A DNA stretch of 64,000 bases from Odobenus rosmarus divergens (GCF_000321225.1 NW_004450563.1:148645-212644); one strand, 5' to 3'; positions 43,991 through 55,389 are shown, numbered from the stretch's first letter. Program-made: numbers and translations. Notes: generated from the letters alone by a model not told the origin.

Positions 43991-45832
43991 ATTTGGAGTT
44001 TGTAAAATTTCTTATTATCTTGTTTTATTTTTCCTGCAGTGAAGAATATGGATTCTTATGACAAAATTAGAGGAGAAAATAACTATATTTTCTGGGGGGT
44101 CTACTCATTCTATGCAGGAACACAGTGAATAGCACGGAGCTGCTGGAAATGTCAATCATCTTGAAGCAGCCTAATGCAGCTTGTGAAAATAATGGAAGAA
44201 TCATAAATGGGAAGACAGCAGAGGCATAGAACATTTAATTGCTTCCAAACTGGAGATTTTTCACCTAAGCAGCATGTACATATGCTGGTCATGCTGCTAG
44301 TGTTTTGTTTTAGTTTTTAGTTTACCATTGCTTATTAGATTTGTCAATCTTCTTATTTCAATTTTGTGGCCATTTCCACAGATCGAGATCTCAAGTTTAT
44401 CACTATAGAAACTTTATTTGTAATCTCCCTGTATAATGAATATTTACATCATTCATATTTATGTATGTGGGAAGAAATCTTGGTTGAAAACCCTATTTTT
44501 AAGATTCTTTTTTCGTGAAGTCCCTGTGAAACACTAATTTATCAGATAAAAATACCACAAAATACATCACCGAAAAATCCAAATAACTTTTCTGATGTAA
44601 ATGATTATTACAGGTTTATGCATGGGTTTCTAATTTAGCAATGACTAATAATATCTAAGTGATAAAAGCTTTATTTGAGGAATGAAAATCAGCAATAGAC
44701 ACGCCACTTTTTTTCTAATTTAAGTCTCTCATATCCTACTCTGAAGAATTTTAATTATGATGCTTAGATACTATAACTTTCATATCATGTAAGTTTCCTA
44801 ATAATTAAGCTTGAAGTTACTTTTAAACTATTTTCCTATAACATAAACTATTTATTAATATACTTACTGGCAGTTGTGGCTAAATCAATCACTGTAAGCT
44901 AGAGATAGCATTCTAGGTATTTATGAAGACAATCATGATTGTCCAGTGATTGATCCCAGGGATTTCTTTGGGTTGCCTGGTATCAAAATAGCTGGGCATG
45001 AGGCCTTCACTCCCAAGTAAAGGGACTGCAACTTCTTTCACTACTGAGGGCTCTTCTCTCTGTAGGGCATGCTTCACAGATCTGAGGATGATGAAAATCT
45101 CCATTTCTAGGGAATTACATTTCCCAACAGTCTCCTATAAAGGAAGTATCTAAAGTCTGAATGAATTAAACCTACGTCCAAAGTGTCTATTTATGAGGCT
45201 ACTCTTTTGTTCTATAAGAAGAAATAACAACAGGAAGAAGAGTTACTCTCATGAATTCTACTCTGAGATATATCCATCTGTACCTTGCTCCAAGTGTACC
45301 TCTCTGCAGGATCCCAGAATAGGTGACACATTCACCTGCCAATCTTTTTGATGTTAAGTTCTGACATAGACCAAGTATGGTTTATTTCAATCATAATGGA
45401 CTTTATTGTGGGGGAAAAGATCATATTGCAAAAATGTTGGAAGGACTGGAAGAGTGAAAAGCAAGAGTCCAAACCTCTACTGAATTTAAGGTTAAAGCTT
45501 CAATTAATAGCTGTGATCCTGAGTTCAGAAAGTGTCTACTTTTGTGGTTTTTATGAGTAACACTATCACGACTTCCTCATACCTAGAAGACTAGCAACTC
45601 AATACTGGAATAGGGGAAATGGCCACCAAAACACTTGCTTCTGTCATGACTTGCTTTTAGTCAGTAACACGGGCAATGGAAGATAACCTCCTCTTTCCTT
45701 TCTCCTTTGAAATCTCATTAGAGTGAGATTCACTAGCAGAAATAACTGTGCATGCAAAATTACAGCTACAAGGAAGTCTGGAAAATGTGTACAGTTCCTA
45801 AGCTTCTCAACACTCAGGTGAGAAAGGAACAT
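43991..45832. other. Unassigned DNA
   Basis: About 1.8 kb with no recognised gene or clear repeat. 'CTAGGGAATTACATTTCCCA' (45107-45126) resembles a palindromic transposon-end phrase but stands alone. Confidence 0.45.
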
Positions 45833-45899
45833 AGAAGAAGGTGGGAGTGGTGATTAACATAACAATAAAAAAATAAAAAAAAAAGAAGAAGGTGGGAGT
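45833..45899 (+). mobile_element. 35-bp micro-L1 insertion with 16-bp TSD
   Basis: AGAAGAAGGTGGGAGT at 45833-45848 is repeated at 45884-45899. The 35 bp between them are GGTGATTAACATAACA plus an A-rich tail. The first 16 bp are identical to the terminal bases of the L1 3' UTR seen at 52300-52315. The element is therefore an L1 insertion truncated to its last few bases. Confidence 0.85.
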
Positions 45900-47365
45900 A
45901 GAAGTCCATGTTATATATTAGAATATTTGCCAGTTTCTCTTAAAGTAGCTATTTTAAAAAGCATGGATTTGAGTGTGGTGACTTAAAATACTTAAAATAA
46001 TTTTTATAGATAGTTGCAATGTTTCTGTATTAAAGTAAGAAATTTAGAAGGGAAAGGAAAGTATCAGCGTGGTTTGACAATTTCTTTATTGTAAGAATGA
46101 TTTTTGATTGTTCAATCGAATCTGTACCCACTTTTGACTGCTTCAAATCATAGATACTGAGTACTACTGAGACAAAAATGTGTGCTGCAGGTTTACAAGG
46201 ATGTTTATTCTACTTTCATTAATAATTTTAGCAGTTAAGGAAGAGAAGAGTTTCTCAAGGGACATCCAAGTCCATAGAATAGATACAGAATTAAAATTCA
46301 TACATGTCAGATAGTCTCATCCTGGAATTGATTTTTTGCATAAATATATATTCCCTAAGGTATGAGTGTCCAGACCTTATCCAAGAAATTGATTCCGGAA
46401 AGAATACAGATTCCACCAAAAATTTAAATGGTAGTGTGCAATTTGAATCAGTGGATTTCTTTGAGATTCTTTCAAAGTTTGTGGTTTGGAACTCAGAAAA
46501 ATAGATTTTCCTGTGGGATTTTATGGGGTCACCAATGAAAACCACTTGGCACAAAGTGGATCTGCCTGCTGCAGTAAATGGAACATTTGTACAAGGATGG
46601 GGGGATAGGCATTAGGCATCTAAAGAGTCTGACTGCTTATGTTCTCAATGGAAGTTTATGGAGTGACATTTGGTGAATAGGTGCCAGAAAAGCTTGTCGC
46701 CTTACAGTGTGCAACACAGTGTTGCCTTATAAATTCTAGTCCCATGTGTTGCATGATTTCCAATTGTCCCCTCTATCCATGTAGATACAAATCTCCTTAT
46801 AATTACATGTGCCTAGAACCAACTCCATTTATCATAAAACAAAAAAAAGTTTGGAATAGTTTTTTGTTTTTTGTTTTTTTTTTTTTTACTATATACTGAA
46901 TTTTCCAGTATTGCAACTCCCATGCAAAGTAAGGGAAGGCTGTACTTTTCTTTTGCTTAGAATTTTATAAAGAATTGCCTACTATTTTGCAAAATTCCAT
47001 CAGTGTTCATAGCAGTAGCATTGCTCATGAACATTAATTAGCAAATCTCGACATTGTATGTCAACTCTACTGCAGTAAAAAAGAATAATAAATACCAGCA
47101 ATATTCATTTTAGTTCTTTAGATGACCATAAGTTTTTGAGTATTTCAGGACGTCTTCCAAAGCAGTCATTCTCAAATACTTAAATGCTGAAATAAATATA
47201 CTTTCAATAAAATGATTTTTATTTTATTTTTCCATATATATCCAAAAGAACATTATATTGCTTTTTACAATTGTTGGAGTAGGTATATAATTTTTTATGA
47301 ATTTTCCTTAATGTTAATAAATGCTTTTTTTTACAAGATATTTGCTATGAAAAGAAAGTATTTGA
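45900..47365. other. Unassigned DNA
   Basis: No gene recognised. 46291-46554 is open on both strands (87 and 66 codons), but no domain is seen. Long T-run near 46860-46887. Confidence 0.45.
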
Positions 47366-47369
47366 TTTG

Positions 47370-48330
47370 TTACTGTTGAGAACAATTATCAGAGGCTGTT
47401 TTAGGATTAAACAATTCCATAGGATTATACGGATTCCATGGTTTGATTTGTATATTTGAAAGATCTCTCTGGCCACATTGAAAATAGGGAATTCAAAGGC
47501 CCAAAGCAAAGAAAATACTTACAATATTTCAGTTGTGAGTCAGAAATTATAAATGTCTGAAATGAAATAATGATGGCAAGAATGGGCAAGAAGATGACTT
47601 TCCAGAGATATTAAGAATATAGTATGGACTTGGCTTAGAGAGCTGAGGTTGATTCCAAGTTTTTACTTGGATAACAAAGAGGGCAATTAGTCTGTAATTC
47701 AGATAAGTATTAGAGAATCAGAGTAGATTTAGAAAAAATAAAATGATCTCTCTCTCTCTCTTTAATAATTAGCTTCTGTGGAATGTTCAGGCATAGAGCT
47801 CTGGATGAAAAATGTCATTTTGGCAATTTGGGACGTACACTTGTAGGTGTGGGTGAAATCAGTTAGGGAGCAGGTGAAGAGTGAAAATGTACTAAAACGG
47901 AGAACCAAGGATGGAATGCCAAGGGGAAAGAGTATGTAGAAGGCACTGGAGGAGGAAAAGCCCTAGGTAACTGAGATGCAGAAAAATGGAAAGAAAGCAG
48001 AGTAAAAGAAGATACAAAAGTATTTCAAAGACAAAATAATTGGGGTGTCTGTTGAGCCTCCAACTCTTGGTTTCCACTCAAGTCGTGATCTCAAGGTTGT
48101 GGGATTGATCCCCTCATTAGGCTCCCTGCTCAGCCAAGAGTCTGCTTGAGATTCTCTCTACCTTTCCCTCTGCCTCTCCCCACCCGTGCTTTCTCTCTCT
48201 AAAATAACTAAGTAAACCTTTAAAAAAAATGATCAACAGCATTAAATGCTAGAAATGAATCAAAATAAGAAACTGGGACTTTAAAATATTCATTGAATCT
48301 GAAAATCATAGATTTTTTATAAGGGTAAGG
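47370..48330 (-). mobile_element. L2 LINE relic, minus strand, split by a SINE
   Basis: Antisense L2 ORF: 'GAAAGATCTCTCTGGCCACATTG' corresponds to GAAAGATCACTCTGGCTGC. 'CTGAGGTTGATTCCAAGTTTTTAC' corresponds to the block around the VILDSSLS codons. After the SINE, 'GATCAACAGCATTAAATGCTAG' corresponds to GTCAACAGTGTCAAATGCTGC. No frame survives. Confidence 0.6.
48040..48228 (+). mobile_element. Old diverged SINEC inside the L2
   Basis: Head GGGGTGTCTGTTGAGCCTCC with the A-box arm largely lost, 'AACTCTTGGTTTCCACTC', 'GGGATTGATCCCC', and an eroded tail (AATAACTAAGTAAACC). Among the most diverged SINEs of the window. Confidence 0.88.
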
Positions 48331-48585
48331 TAGTGAGGAAAGATGAGCTGACTACATAATTTTCAGGGCTCAGTGCAAAATAAAAGTGCAGGGTCCCTCA
48401 CTTACAATGCGTTAGGAATTTCCAGAGAGCAGGGCACTAAACCAAATGCAAGGCTCTTCCAAACTTGTGACGATTTGCGCCTGTCCAGGTTGCATGCCCA
48501 TCAAGCTGGTCCAGGGTGGAAAAATGAATAGGATGAGCAAAAACAGATAACATGATTAAGACTTCTCTTTTAAAACTTTTATTTC

Positions 48586-48768
48586 CTTTTTTTTTAAAAA
48601 GATTTTATTTATTTATTTGACAGAGAGAGAGAGAGACAGCAAGAGAGGGAACACAAGCAGGGGGAGCGGGAGAGGGAGAGGCAGACTCTCCGTGGAGCAG
48701 GGAGCCCGCTGCGGGGCTGGATCCCAAGGACCCTGGGATCATGACCTGAGCCGAAGTCTCAGGTGCCC
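48586..48768 (-). mobile_element. SINEC, minus strand, with head deletion
   Basis: A near-consensus body up to 'ATGACCTGAGCCGAAG', then only TCTCAGGTGCCCC. About 20 bp of the head, including most of the A-box arm, are missing. Flanks AACTTTTATT and AACTTTTCTT suggest a target duplication. Confidence 0.94.
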
Positions 48769-48952
48769 CGAACTTTTCTTAAGAAAGAGATAGAGAATAG
48801 GTAAAAGAGATAGGGCTATGGGAGAAGGAATTTTGTTTATGTGATAGAAATCAACAAATATGCATAAAAATGTCAGTGGACAGGGAGTTTAAAGTCACAA
48901 GTGAGAGAGGGGTAACCAATAAATTAAAATGCAGATTAAGTACAAGCCCCAC

Positions 48953-49100
48953 ATGACACTGTTTCTCAAAATGTGTTTCACTGTTTCACATACCACTTGT
49001 ATTGAAAGCACTTGGGGATTATTTTTTAAAATTCAGATCCCTATGCCTCCCCCTACCCTTCAGATAAAGAATCTCTGGAAGTGGGATTGAAGATAATCAG
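48953..49100 (+). mobile_element. MER5-like hAT MITE fragment
   Basis: 'ACACTGTTTCTCAAAATGTG', 'TATTGAAAGCACTTGGGG', 'AAATTCAGATCCCTATGCC' and 'AGATAAAGAATCTCTGGAAG' resemble the left two-thirds of MER5-type elements. Diverged and incomplete. Confidence 0.48.
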
Positions 49101-49137
49101 TCTCTCACATTATTTTTTATAAATTATTGCTTTATGA

Positions 49138-49305
49138 CAGTGGATTTTAACCTTGGCCAGATATTGGAATAACCTGAAATGTTTTATAAAATTTACTGAT
49201 GTCTATGTCCACCCAGGAGGTTTTTAATTAGTGTGGGGTACAACACGGGCATTGAGAATTTTTAAAGTTCCCCATGGATTCAAAATCACTACATTAGAGA
49301 TTCCA
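49138..49305 (+). mobile_element. hAT-Charlie-type MITE
   Basis: Starts 'CAGTGGATTTTAACCTTGGCC', passes 'GGAATAACCTGAAATG' and 'GGCATTGAGAATTTTTAAAG', and ends 'AAAATCACTACATTAG'. This matches hAT elements that begin CAGTGGTTTTCAACCTTGGC and end in the inverse. Confidence 0.6.
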
Positions 49306-50152
49306 AGCAGAGTTCAGTAGACTTCTGCCGGACTCCGAACATTTCTAAATCAAGAGGGTTGGGTGGAGGAATGAGGGAGGAGATGAAATTGTGAAGGAGC
49401 AGATAACTGGAAGCAGTGCAAAATGCTCACCAAAGGGTTTCGCTTTAAAACCCTTTTAAATTACATGTTAGTGGTTCATTATAACATATCCATGGATCAG
49501 GAGTAATTCTGGGCCCATTTCCTTTGGCAGGTCCATTGCTTTCCACTTTGGTTGGATGGAGAGGGAAGGGTTAACTTTTTGAGAAAAACCATTCAATTTT
49601 AATAACATGACTGAACTGTCAGATTAATTAAAAATCCTGAAAACTTATTTTTATGGTTTTTGGTTTGACTCTGAGCTTTTTTTATTAAAATAATCTATTA
49701 AGTAAAATCAACTAAATCCTAAATCAGTTTGACTTATGACAAATTGATATCGTACCTAAGAAAGTGTCACAGAAATATCACAATAATCAAATTGATAACC
49801 TCCTTAATGAAATGTCATGGAAATATTTCTTTGTTCAATACAAAATATTAAATTAAAGATTTATGTTAGCTGTAGCAATACAGATTTGCTAATTTGCTAT
49901 TATATAATCTATGTAGCCCAAATGTTCAACAAAACTGATACAATTCAGCAGTGTGAAAGGGAAAAATTGACTTTTTCCCCCCATTTTCTTGTACCTATGG
50001 CTCTAACCTGAAGCCAAACATAGGGTCAAGAATGTGATTGAGAATGGGTTTTTAGCGTTCAAATCACATTATGTTTTGGGTATAAGTTTCTGCAGGTGTT
50101 CAACAAATGAACTGAGTGACTATTTCAACCTAACCAGTAGGTTTTGCTTTCC
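49306..50152. other. Unassigned DNA
   Basis: No recognisable feature. Confidence 0.45.
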
Positions 50153-50165
50153 ATAAAAGGAAGCA

Positions 50166-50379
50166 AGGGAGCCTGGGTAGCTCAGTTAAGTGTCTGACTC
50201 TTGGTTTCAGCATAGGTCATGATCTCAGGGTTGTGAGGTGGAGCCCTGTGTTGGGCTCTGCCCTCAGTCCCAGGTCCACTTAAGATTCTCTCCCTCTTCC
50301 TCTGCCCTTCGCACCTGCTCATGCGTGCACTCTCTCTCTCTCTCTAAAGTAAATGATGAATAAAATCTTCAAAAAAAAA
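50166..50379 (+). mobile_element. Older SINEC, 13-bp TSD
   Basis: Head GGGAGCCTGGGTAGCTCAG with arm deletion (GTTAAGTG), older 'GACTCTTGGTTTCAGC' block, and tail AATAAAATCTTC plus A-run. Duplication ATAAAAGGAAGCA at 50153-50165 and 50380-50392. Confidence 0.93.
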
Positions 50380-50451
50380 ATAAAAGGAAGCAGATTTTTC
50401 TCGGCTTCATTGTGTCATGTCTTTCACATCATTTGTCCAGTAGTTTGTGAC

Positions 50452-50626
50452 TTTTTTTTTTTAAGATTTTTATTTATTTCTTTGAGAGCGCAAGTGCACA
50501 GAGGGAGAGGGAGAAGCAGACTCCCTGATGCAGAGAACCCGATGCGGGGCTCGATCCCAGGACCCTGATATCATAACCTGAGCTGAAGGCAGAAGTTTAA
50601 CAGACTGAGCCATCCAGGTCCCCCAT
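50452..50626 (-). mobile_element. SINEC, minus strand
   Basis: T-run, TTTTTATTTATTTCTTTGAGAG, shortened body, 'GGGGCTCGATCCCAGGACC', and head complement 'ACTGAGCCATCCAGGTCCCCC'. Short duplication TGTGACT on both sides. Confidence 0.94.
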
Positions 50627-50723
50627 GTGACTCTTGATATTGACAGAAATTCAATGCAAAAATAAACTGTATTTTATTGCAAAGCTGTGCTATTCCATTA
50701 TTTCTCGTTATCTTTTCTTTCTT

Positions 50724-50908
50724 TTTTTTTAAGATTTTATTTATTTATTTGTCAGAGAGAGAGCACGAGAGGGGGAGCAGCAAAGGGATAGGGAGAAGCA
50801 GGATCCCCACTGAGCAGGGAGCCCAATGCGGGGCTTGATCCCAGGACCCTGGGATGATGACCTGACCCAAAGGCAGACGCTTAACTGATTGAGCCACCCA
50901 GGTGCCCC
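50724..50908 (-). mobile_element. SINEC, minus strand, 15-bp TSD
   Basis: Tail complement, GA-rich body, and head complement ending 'TTGAGCCACCCAGGTGCCCC'. Perfect duplication TATCTTTTCTTTCTT at 50709-50723 and 50909-50923. Confidence 0.97.
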
Positions 50909-50923
50909 TATCTTTTCTTTCTT

Positions 50924-51746
50924 ATTAAATTTATTTGAGTATATGCTGGAGGAATCTTTATTGGAACTAGCTGGAGGATTAAGCATTTTCATTCTGTATC
51001 ATGAGCAGTTCAGTCCTCAAGGCTAGTCAAGAGCATGGACTGGCCAATGTATGCAGTTTTCAGGAAGCCAGGTAGAAGGACAAGAGTGAAGAGGAATATA
51101 TAGTCCATGTATATATGTATAGAATACATAGTCCCTGATGATTCAAAAACGGTCTGTGAAATCTACAAAAATGCAACAAAGATGACTCAGTCCTATCAGC
51201 TTAGCTCGTTGTTCTATTACACCAACCATTCTGGATTTAAAAGTACCTCCTTAACTCTCCCATAGAGCCTTTTCTGTCAAACACATGCAACCATGTCATG
51301 CACACATTCACACGCCCTCCTGAGAAATATTAAATAGAGACAGACAATTGGAGGGCAAGTGAGGACGGAAACCAACCTGTTTGTACTACTTTTCTCACTG
51401 CTGTTGCTCTCAGCTTCCTAAATGGTATCATTGGCCTGGTCATAGAGACTCTAATTTATTACATGCTGTAGCTGCAAGTCAAGTAACAGATGGAATAATT
51501 TAATAAAAGTCAGTCAGGAAATATGAGATTGTTTTTCTTTTAATACATTAATTAGGTTGAATGTGTAAGACAGTGCTCTCCAACCAACTGTTCATTTCTT
51601 CTAACAAATTTCTTCATCTGCTGAACCAAATTTACCATTCAAAAAGCCAGCAATCAACTTTCTTATAATGTATTCATATACGAAAGAGTTTTGTATAAGA
51701 ATGATGACCATAGTTCTATTTTTAAGTATGAAACACATAACAAAAT
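50924..51746. other. Unassigned DNA
   Basis: No recognisable gene or repeat. Confidence 0.45.
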
Positions 51747-51779
51747 ATTAGTCACCAGTAATTGTGACTGGTGACTAAT
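51747..51779. repeat. Perfect 13-bp inverted repeat, 7-nt loop
   Basis: Left arm ATTAGTCACCAGT (51747-51759), loop AATTGTG, right arm ACTGGTGACTAAT (51767-51779). It lies in anonymous DNA and does not belong to a repeat I recognise. Confidence 0.97.
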
Positions 51780-51876
51780 TCCTCAGTTTCTGCTGATGAC
51801 CCCATGAGTTCCAATAAGGATTTGACTTAAGAATCAAGACAAAGAGAGGTATTTTATATATAAAAGTTATTTGGGA

Positions 51877-52327
51877 TGTAATTCTTAATCTCAGGAAACA
51901 AACTGAGGGGTGCTGGAGTGGTGGGGGGTGGGAGGGATGGGGTGGCTGGGTGATAGACATTGGGGAGGGTATGTGCTATGGTGAGCGCTGTGAATTGTGT
52001 AAGACTGATGAATCACAGACCTGTACCTCTGAAACAAATAATACATTATATGTTAAAAAAAAAAAAGAAGATAGCAGGAAGAGAAGAATGAAGGGGGGCG
52101 GAATCGGAGGGGGAGACGAACCATGAGAGACTATGGACTCTGAGAAACAAACTGAGGGTTCTAGAGGGGAGGGGGTGGGGGGATGGGTTAGCCTGGTGAT
52201 TGATATTAAGGAGGGCACGTACTGAATGGAGCACTGAGTGTTATACGCAAAAAATGAATCATGGAACACTACATCAAAAACTAATGATGTAATGTATGGT
52301 GATTAACATAACATAATAAAATAAAAA
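51877..52327 (+). mobile_element. L1 3' UTR insertion, 451 bp, 15-bp TSD
   Basis: Flanked by AAAAGTTATTTGGGA at 51862-51876 and 52328-52342. It contains two related blocks, each with AAACAAACTGAGGG, a G-rich stretch and an ACCTCTGAAAC or ACTACATCAAAAAC ending, separated by an A-rich spacer near 52057. This bipartite 3' UTR is typical of younger carnivore L1. It has no coding sequence. Confidence 0.93.
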
Positions 52328-52342
52328 AAAAGTTATTTGGGA

Positions 52343-53490
52343 GGTAAAAATGGCCCCTTTAAGAATTAAGTCAGTTTTTAATCTTTGAATGCTAAAAGAC
52401 ACTCTCCAGTTAACTTTCTCTAATGATTTGAGGGTAAAATCAAGGATCAGCCTCTAGAACCTAGTTGTGACTAGATAGACGTCCTATTAGCACAGAATCT
52501 CTGTGTGTTCACTGTTTTCAATATTGCAGAGCTATGATATAGCTCAAAATTTAATCTACTTACCAGGTTCTTCTGGGTACACAGGCTGACCTTAAAGACA
52601 AGTAGGTATTTTTAGAGTTGTGACCTCTAAAATGTTAGTCGGTTTGAACAACACCCACTTTGCCAGGGAGACAACTTATCCTAGTTTTTGATTAAACGTA
52701 GAGTATAAGAAAATAAAGTCTTGACAAACATTATATTGGCTTCTATTTCTGGCAATGAAGGAAAAGGAAGGTAGATCAATCCTCCTCCTGAGATTCCATA
52801 GAAAATCTAAACAGTATATTACAAATGCCAAGATCCTGAAAAAGAAAGAAATCAGAGAAATAAGCCTTGCCTTTGAGATGTATTTTCCCCATGGACTTTT
52901 GCTAGTTCTGGAAGAATCAGTTGAGACGCTGAGAGGCTAAATGATAACTTTGAAACTTCAACAGTTAGGGGACAAACTTCAGGGTGCAGAGATCAATCAC
53001 TACAAATTTGCAAAAAACCCTCACCATTTAATGCATGCATAACATAATTTAAAATTTTAGCCTTTCCTCTTTTTAAGATTTCCCAGAATTATAAGTCATA
53101 TTCTTCTATGTGAGTATGTTTTTAATAAAGTCATTCTTACAATTTTCCCTCCTACAGAAAATTGATCTGGATTTTAAAACTATTCTGTAGAAAGGCAAAC
53201 ATGACAGGAAAATAATACTCACTAAAATACTTTTTAAGTCTGCATTTCTTTTTTATATAGGATTATGGAGGTATTATAAATAAATCTGAATACTAATTTG
53301 AATTGCTTTAAAATATATTTTGACTTCAATCATTGTCCTTCAGTTTGACAAATATGAATTAAAATATTTGGATGAATTTAAATGGTAAAATTGAAGTTTA
53401 GTCATAGTTGTGCTATCTGATCAAATTTAAGGGAAAGAAATAGATACCCTGACTTCAAGTTTAGGTAATCTCAGAAATGTATTTATATTA
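52343..53490. other. Unassigned DNA
   Basis: No recognisable gene or repeat family. Confidence 0.45.
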
Positions 53491-53506
53491 AAAATAATTG
53501 GCATAT

Positions 53507-53709
53507 GGGGGGCCTGGGTGGCTCAGTCCTTAAGCGTCTGCCTTCAGCTCAGGTCATGATCCCAGGGTCCTGGGATCAAGTCCCACATCGGGCTCCCTGC
53601 TCTGCAGGAAGCCAGCTTCTCCCTCTACCACTCCCCCTATCTGTGTCCCTCTCTCGCTGTGTCTCTCTCTGTCAAATAAATAAATAAAATCTTAAAAAAA
53701 TAATAAAAG
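53507..53709 (+). mobile_element. SINEC, 14-bp TSD
   Basis: Head GGGGCCTGGGTGGCTCAGTC (CG lost), body and tail close to consensus. Duplication AATAATTGGCATAT at 53493-53506 and 53710-53723. Confidence 0.97.
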
Positions 53710-53723
53710 AATAATTGGCATAT

Positions 53724-53998
53724 TATCTGAGAAATTTATAAGGTTGGAAAAAACAAATAGAAGTACAGATTATTTTCTTGTCTGTGTACATTCTTATTGA
53801 ATAGTAAAAATGTATCTCGATAAAAAATTTTCACTTTTATCCACATTGCTACTATGTTTGTCAATGTTTTATGCTGGCAAAAATTTCACAAATATAGAAG
53901 AATGAATGGCTGTGATCTTAGAGTATATTTACACGTTCTCTTCATTAAGGTTATTGATTATTCACATATTAAACTAAGCTAAGGTTGTGAATTTGGCT
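53724..53998. other. Unassigned DNA
   Basis: No recognisable feature. Confidence 0.45.
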
Positions 53999-54017
53999 GT
54001 TTATGCTTTTTTTAAAT

Positions 54018-54891
54018 TTAATTTTATTATGTTATGTTAATCAGCATACATTACATCATTAGTTTTTGATGTATGTTCCATGATTCATTGTTAATGTGTA
54101 ACACCCAGTGCTCCATTCAATACGTGCCCTCTTTAATACCCATCACCAGGCTAACCCATTCCCCCACCCCCCTCCCCTCTAGAACCCTCAGTTTGTTTCT
54201 CAGAGTCCATAGTCTCTCATGGTTCGTCTCCCCCTCTGACTTCCTCCCCTTCATTTTTCCTTTCCTACTATCTTCTTCTTCTTTTTTTTTTTTTAACATA
54301 TAATGTATTATTTGTTTCAGAGGTACAAGTCTGTGATTCAACAGTCTTACACAATTCACAGAGCTCACCATAGCACATACCCTCCCCAATGTCTATCACC
54401 CAGCCACCCCATCCCTCCCACCCTCCACCACTCCAGCAAACCTCAGTTTGTTTCCTGAGATTAAGAATTCCTCATACAGTGGGATCATATGATACATGTC
54501 TTTCTCTGATTGACTTATTTCACTTAGCATAATACCCTCCAGTTCTATCCACTTCGTTGCAAATGGCAAGATTTCGTGGGTTTTCTTTTGATGGCTGCAA
54601 AATATACATTGTATATATATATAACACATCTTCTTTATCCATTCATCTGTTGATGAACATCTTGGCTCTTTCCATAGTTTGGCTATTGTGGACATTGCTG
54701 CTATAAGATTGGGGTGCATGTACCCCTTCGGATTACTACATTTGTATCTTTGGGGTAAATACCCAGTAGTGCAATTCCTGGGTCATAGGATAGCTCTATT
54801 TTCAACTTTTTGCGGAACTTCCATACTGTTTTCCAGAGTGGCTGCGCCAGCTTGCATTCCCACCAACAGTGTAAGAGGGTTCCCCTTTTGC
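54018..54891 (-). mobile_element. L1 3' part of a twin-primed insertion
   Basis: Antisense of the bipartite L1 3' UTR (54018-54480), then the ORF2 C-terminal end up to 'GCATTCCCACCAACAGTG' and 'GAGGGTTCCCC'. At about 54891 the orientation switches and the same element continues in sense. Imperfect outer flanks GTTTATGCTTTTTTTAAA (53999) and GTCTATGCTTATTTTTAAA (55371) enclose both parts. Confidence 0.9.
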
Positions 54892-55370
54892 GCTGCAAGG
54901 TTCGTTCAACATCCACAAATCAATCAATGTGATACAATACATTAATAAAAGAAAGAGCAAGAACCATATGATCCTCTCAATAGATGCAGAAAAAGCATTT
55001 GATAAAGTACAGCATCCTTTCTTCATCAAAACTCTTCAGAGTATAAGGATCTATGAAAAACCTACAGCGAATATCATTCTCAATGGGGAAAAGCTGAGAA
55101 CTTTCCCCCTAAGATCAGGAACACGGCAGGATGTCCACTATCACCACTGCTATTCAACATAGTATTAGAAGTCCTAGCCACAGCACTCAGACAACAAAAA
55201 GAAATAAAAGGCATCTGAATCAGCAAAGAAGAAGTCAAACTCTCACTCTTTGCAGATAAGATACTTTATGTGCAAAACCCAAAAGACTCCACCCCAAAAC
55301 TGCTAGAACTCATACAGTAATTCAGTAAAGTGGCAGGATATAAAATCAAATGCACAGAAATCAGTGGCAT
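54892..55370 (+). mobile_element. Inverted 5' part of the twin-primed L1 (RT fragment)
   Basis: It starts 'GCTGCAAGGTTCGTTCAAC', a reverse-transcriptase segment. It continues through [13 protein letters not shown] and [16 protein letters not shown] codons to the active-site region (55248-55270), where a 3-bp loss leaves FAD followed by K instead of FADD. About 230 codons of RT are represented, with frameshifts. The L1 sequence that normally lies between this part and the 3' part is missing, as expected of twin priming with internal deletion. Confidence 0.88.
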
Positions 55371-55389
55371 GTCTATGCTTATTTTTAAA

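Noticed and set aside
51877..52327. Two-block tandem repeat interpreted as a satellite
   Set aside because: The two related blocks are the normal bipartite 3' UTR of young carnivore L1. The same layout appears inverted at 54018-54480.
54117..54945. Open frames of 71-107 codons near 54-55 kb on both strands
   Set aside because: All fall within the twin-primed L1. The matching frames on opposite strands are explained by the inversion.
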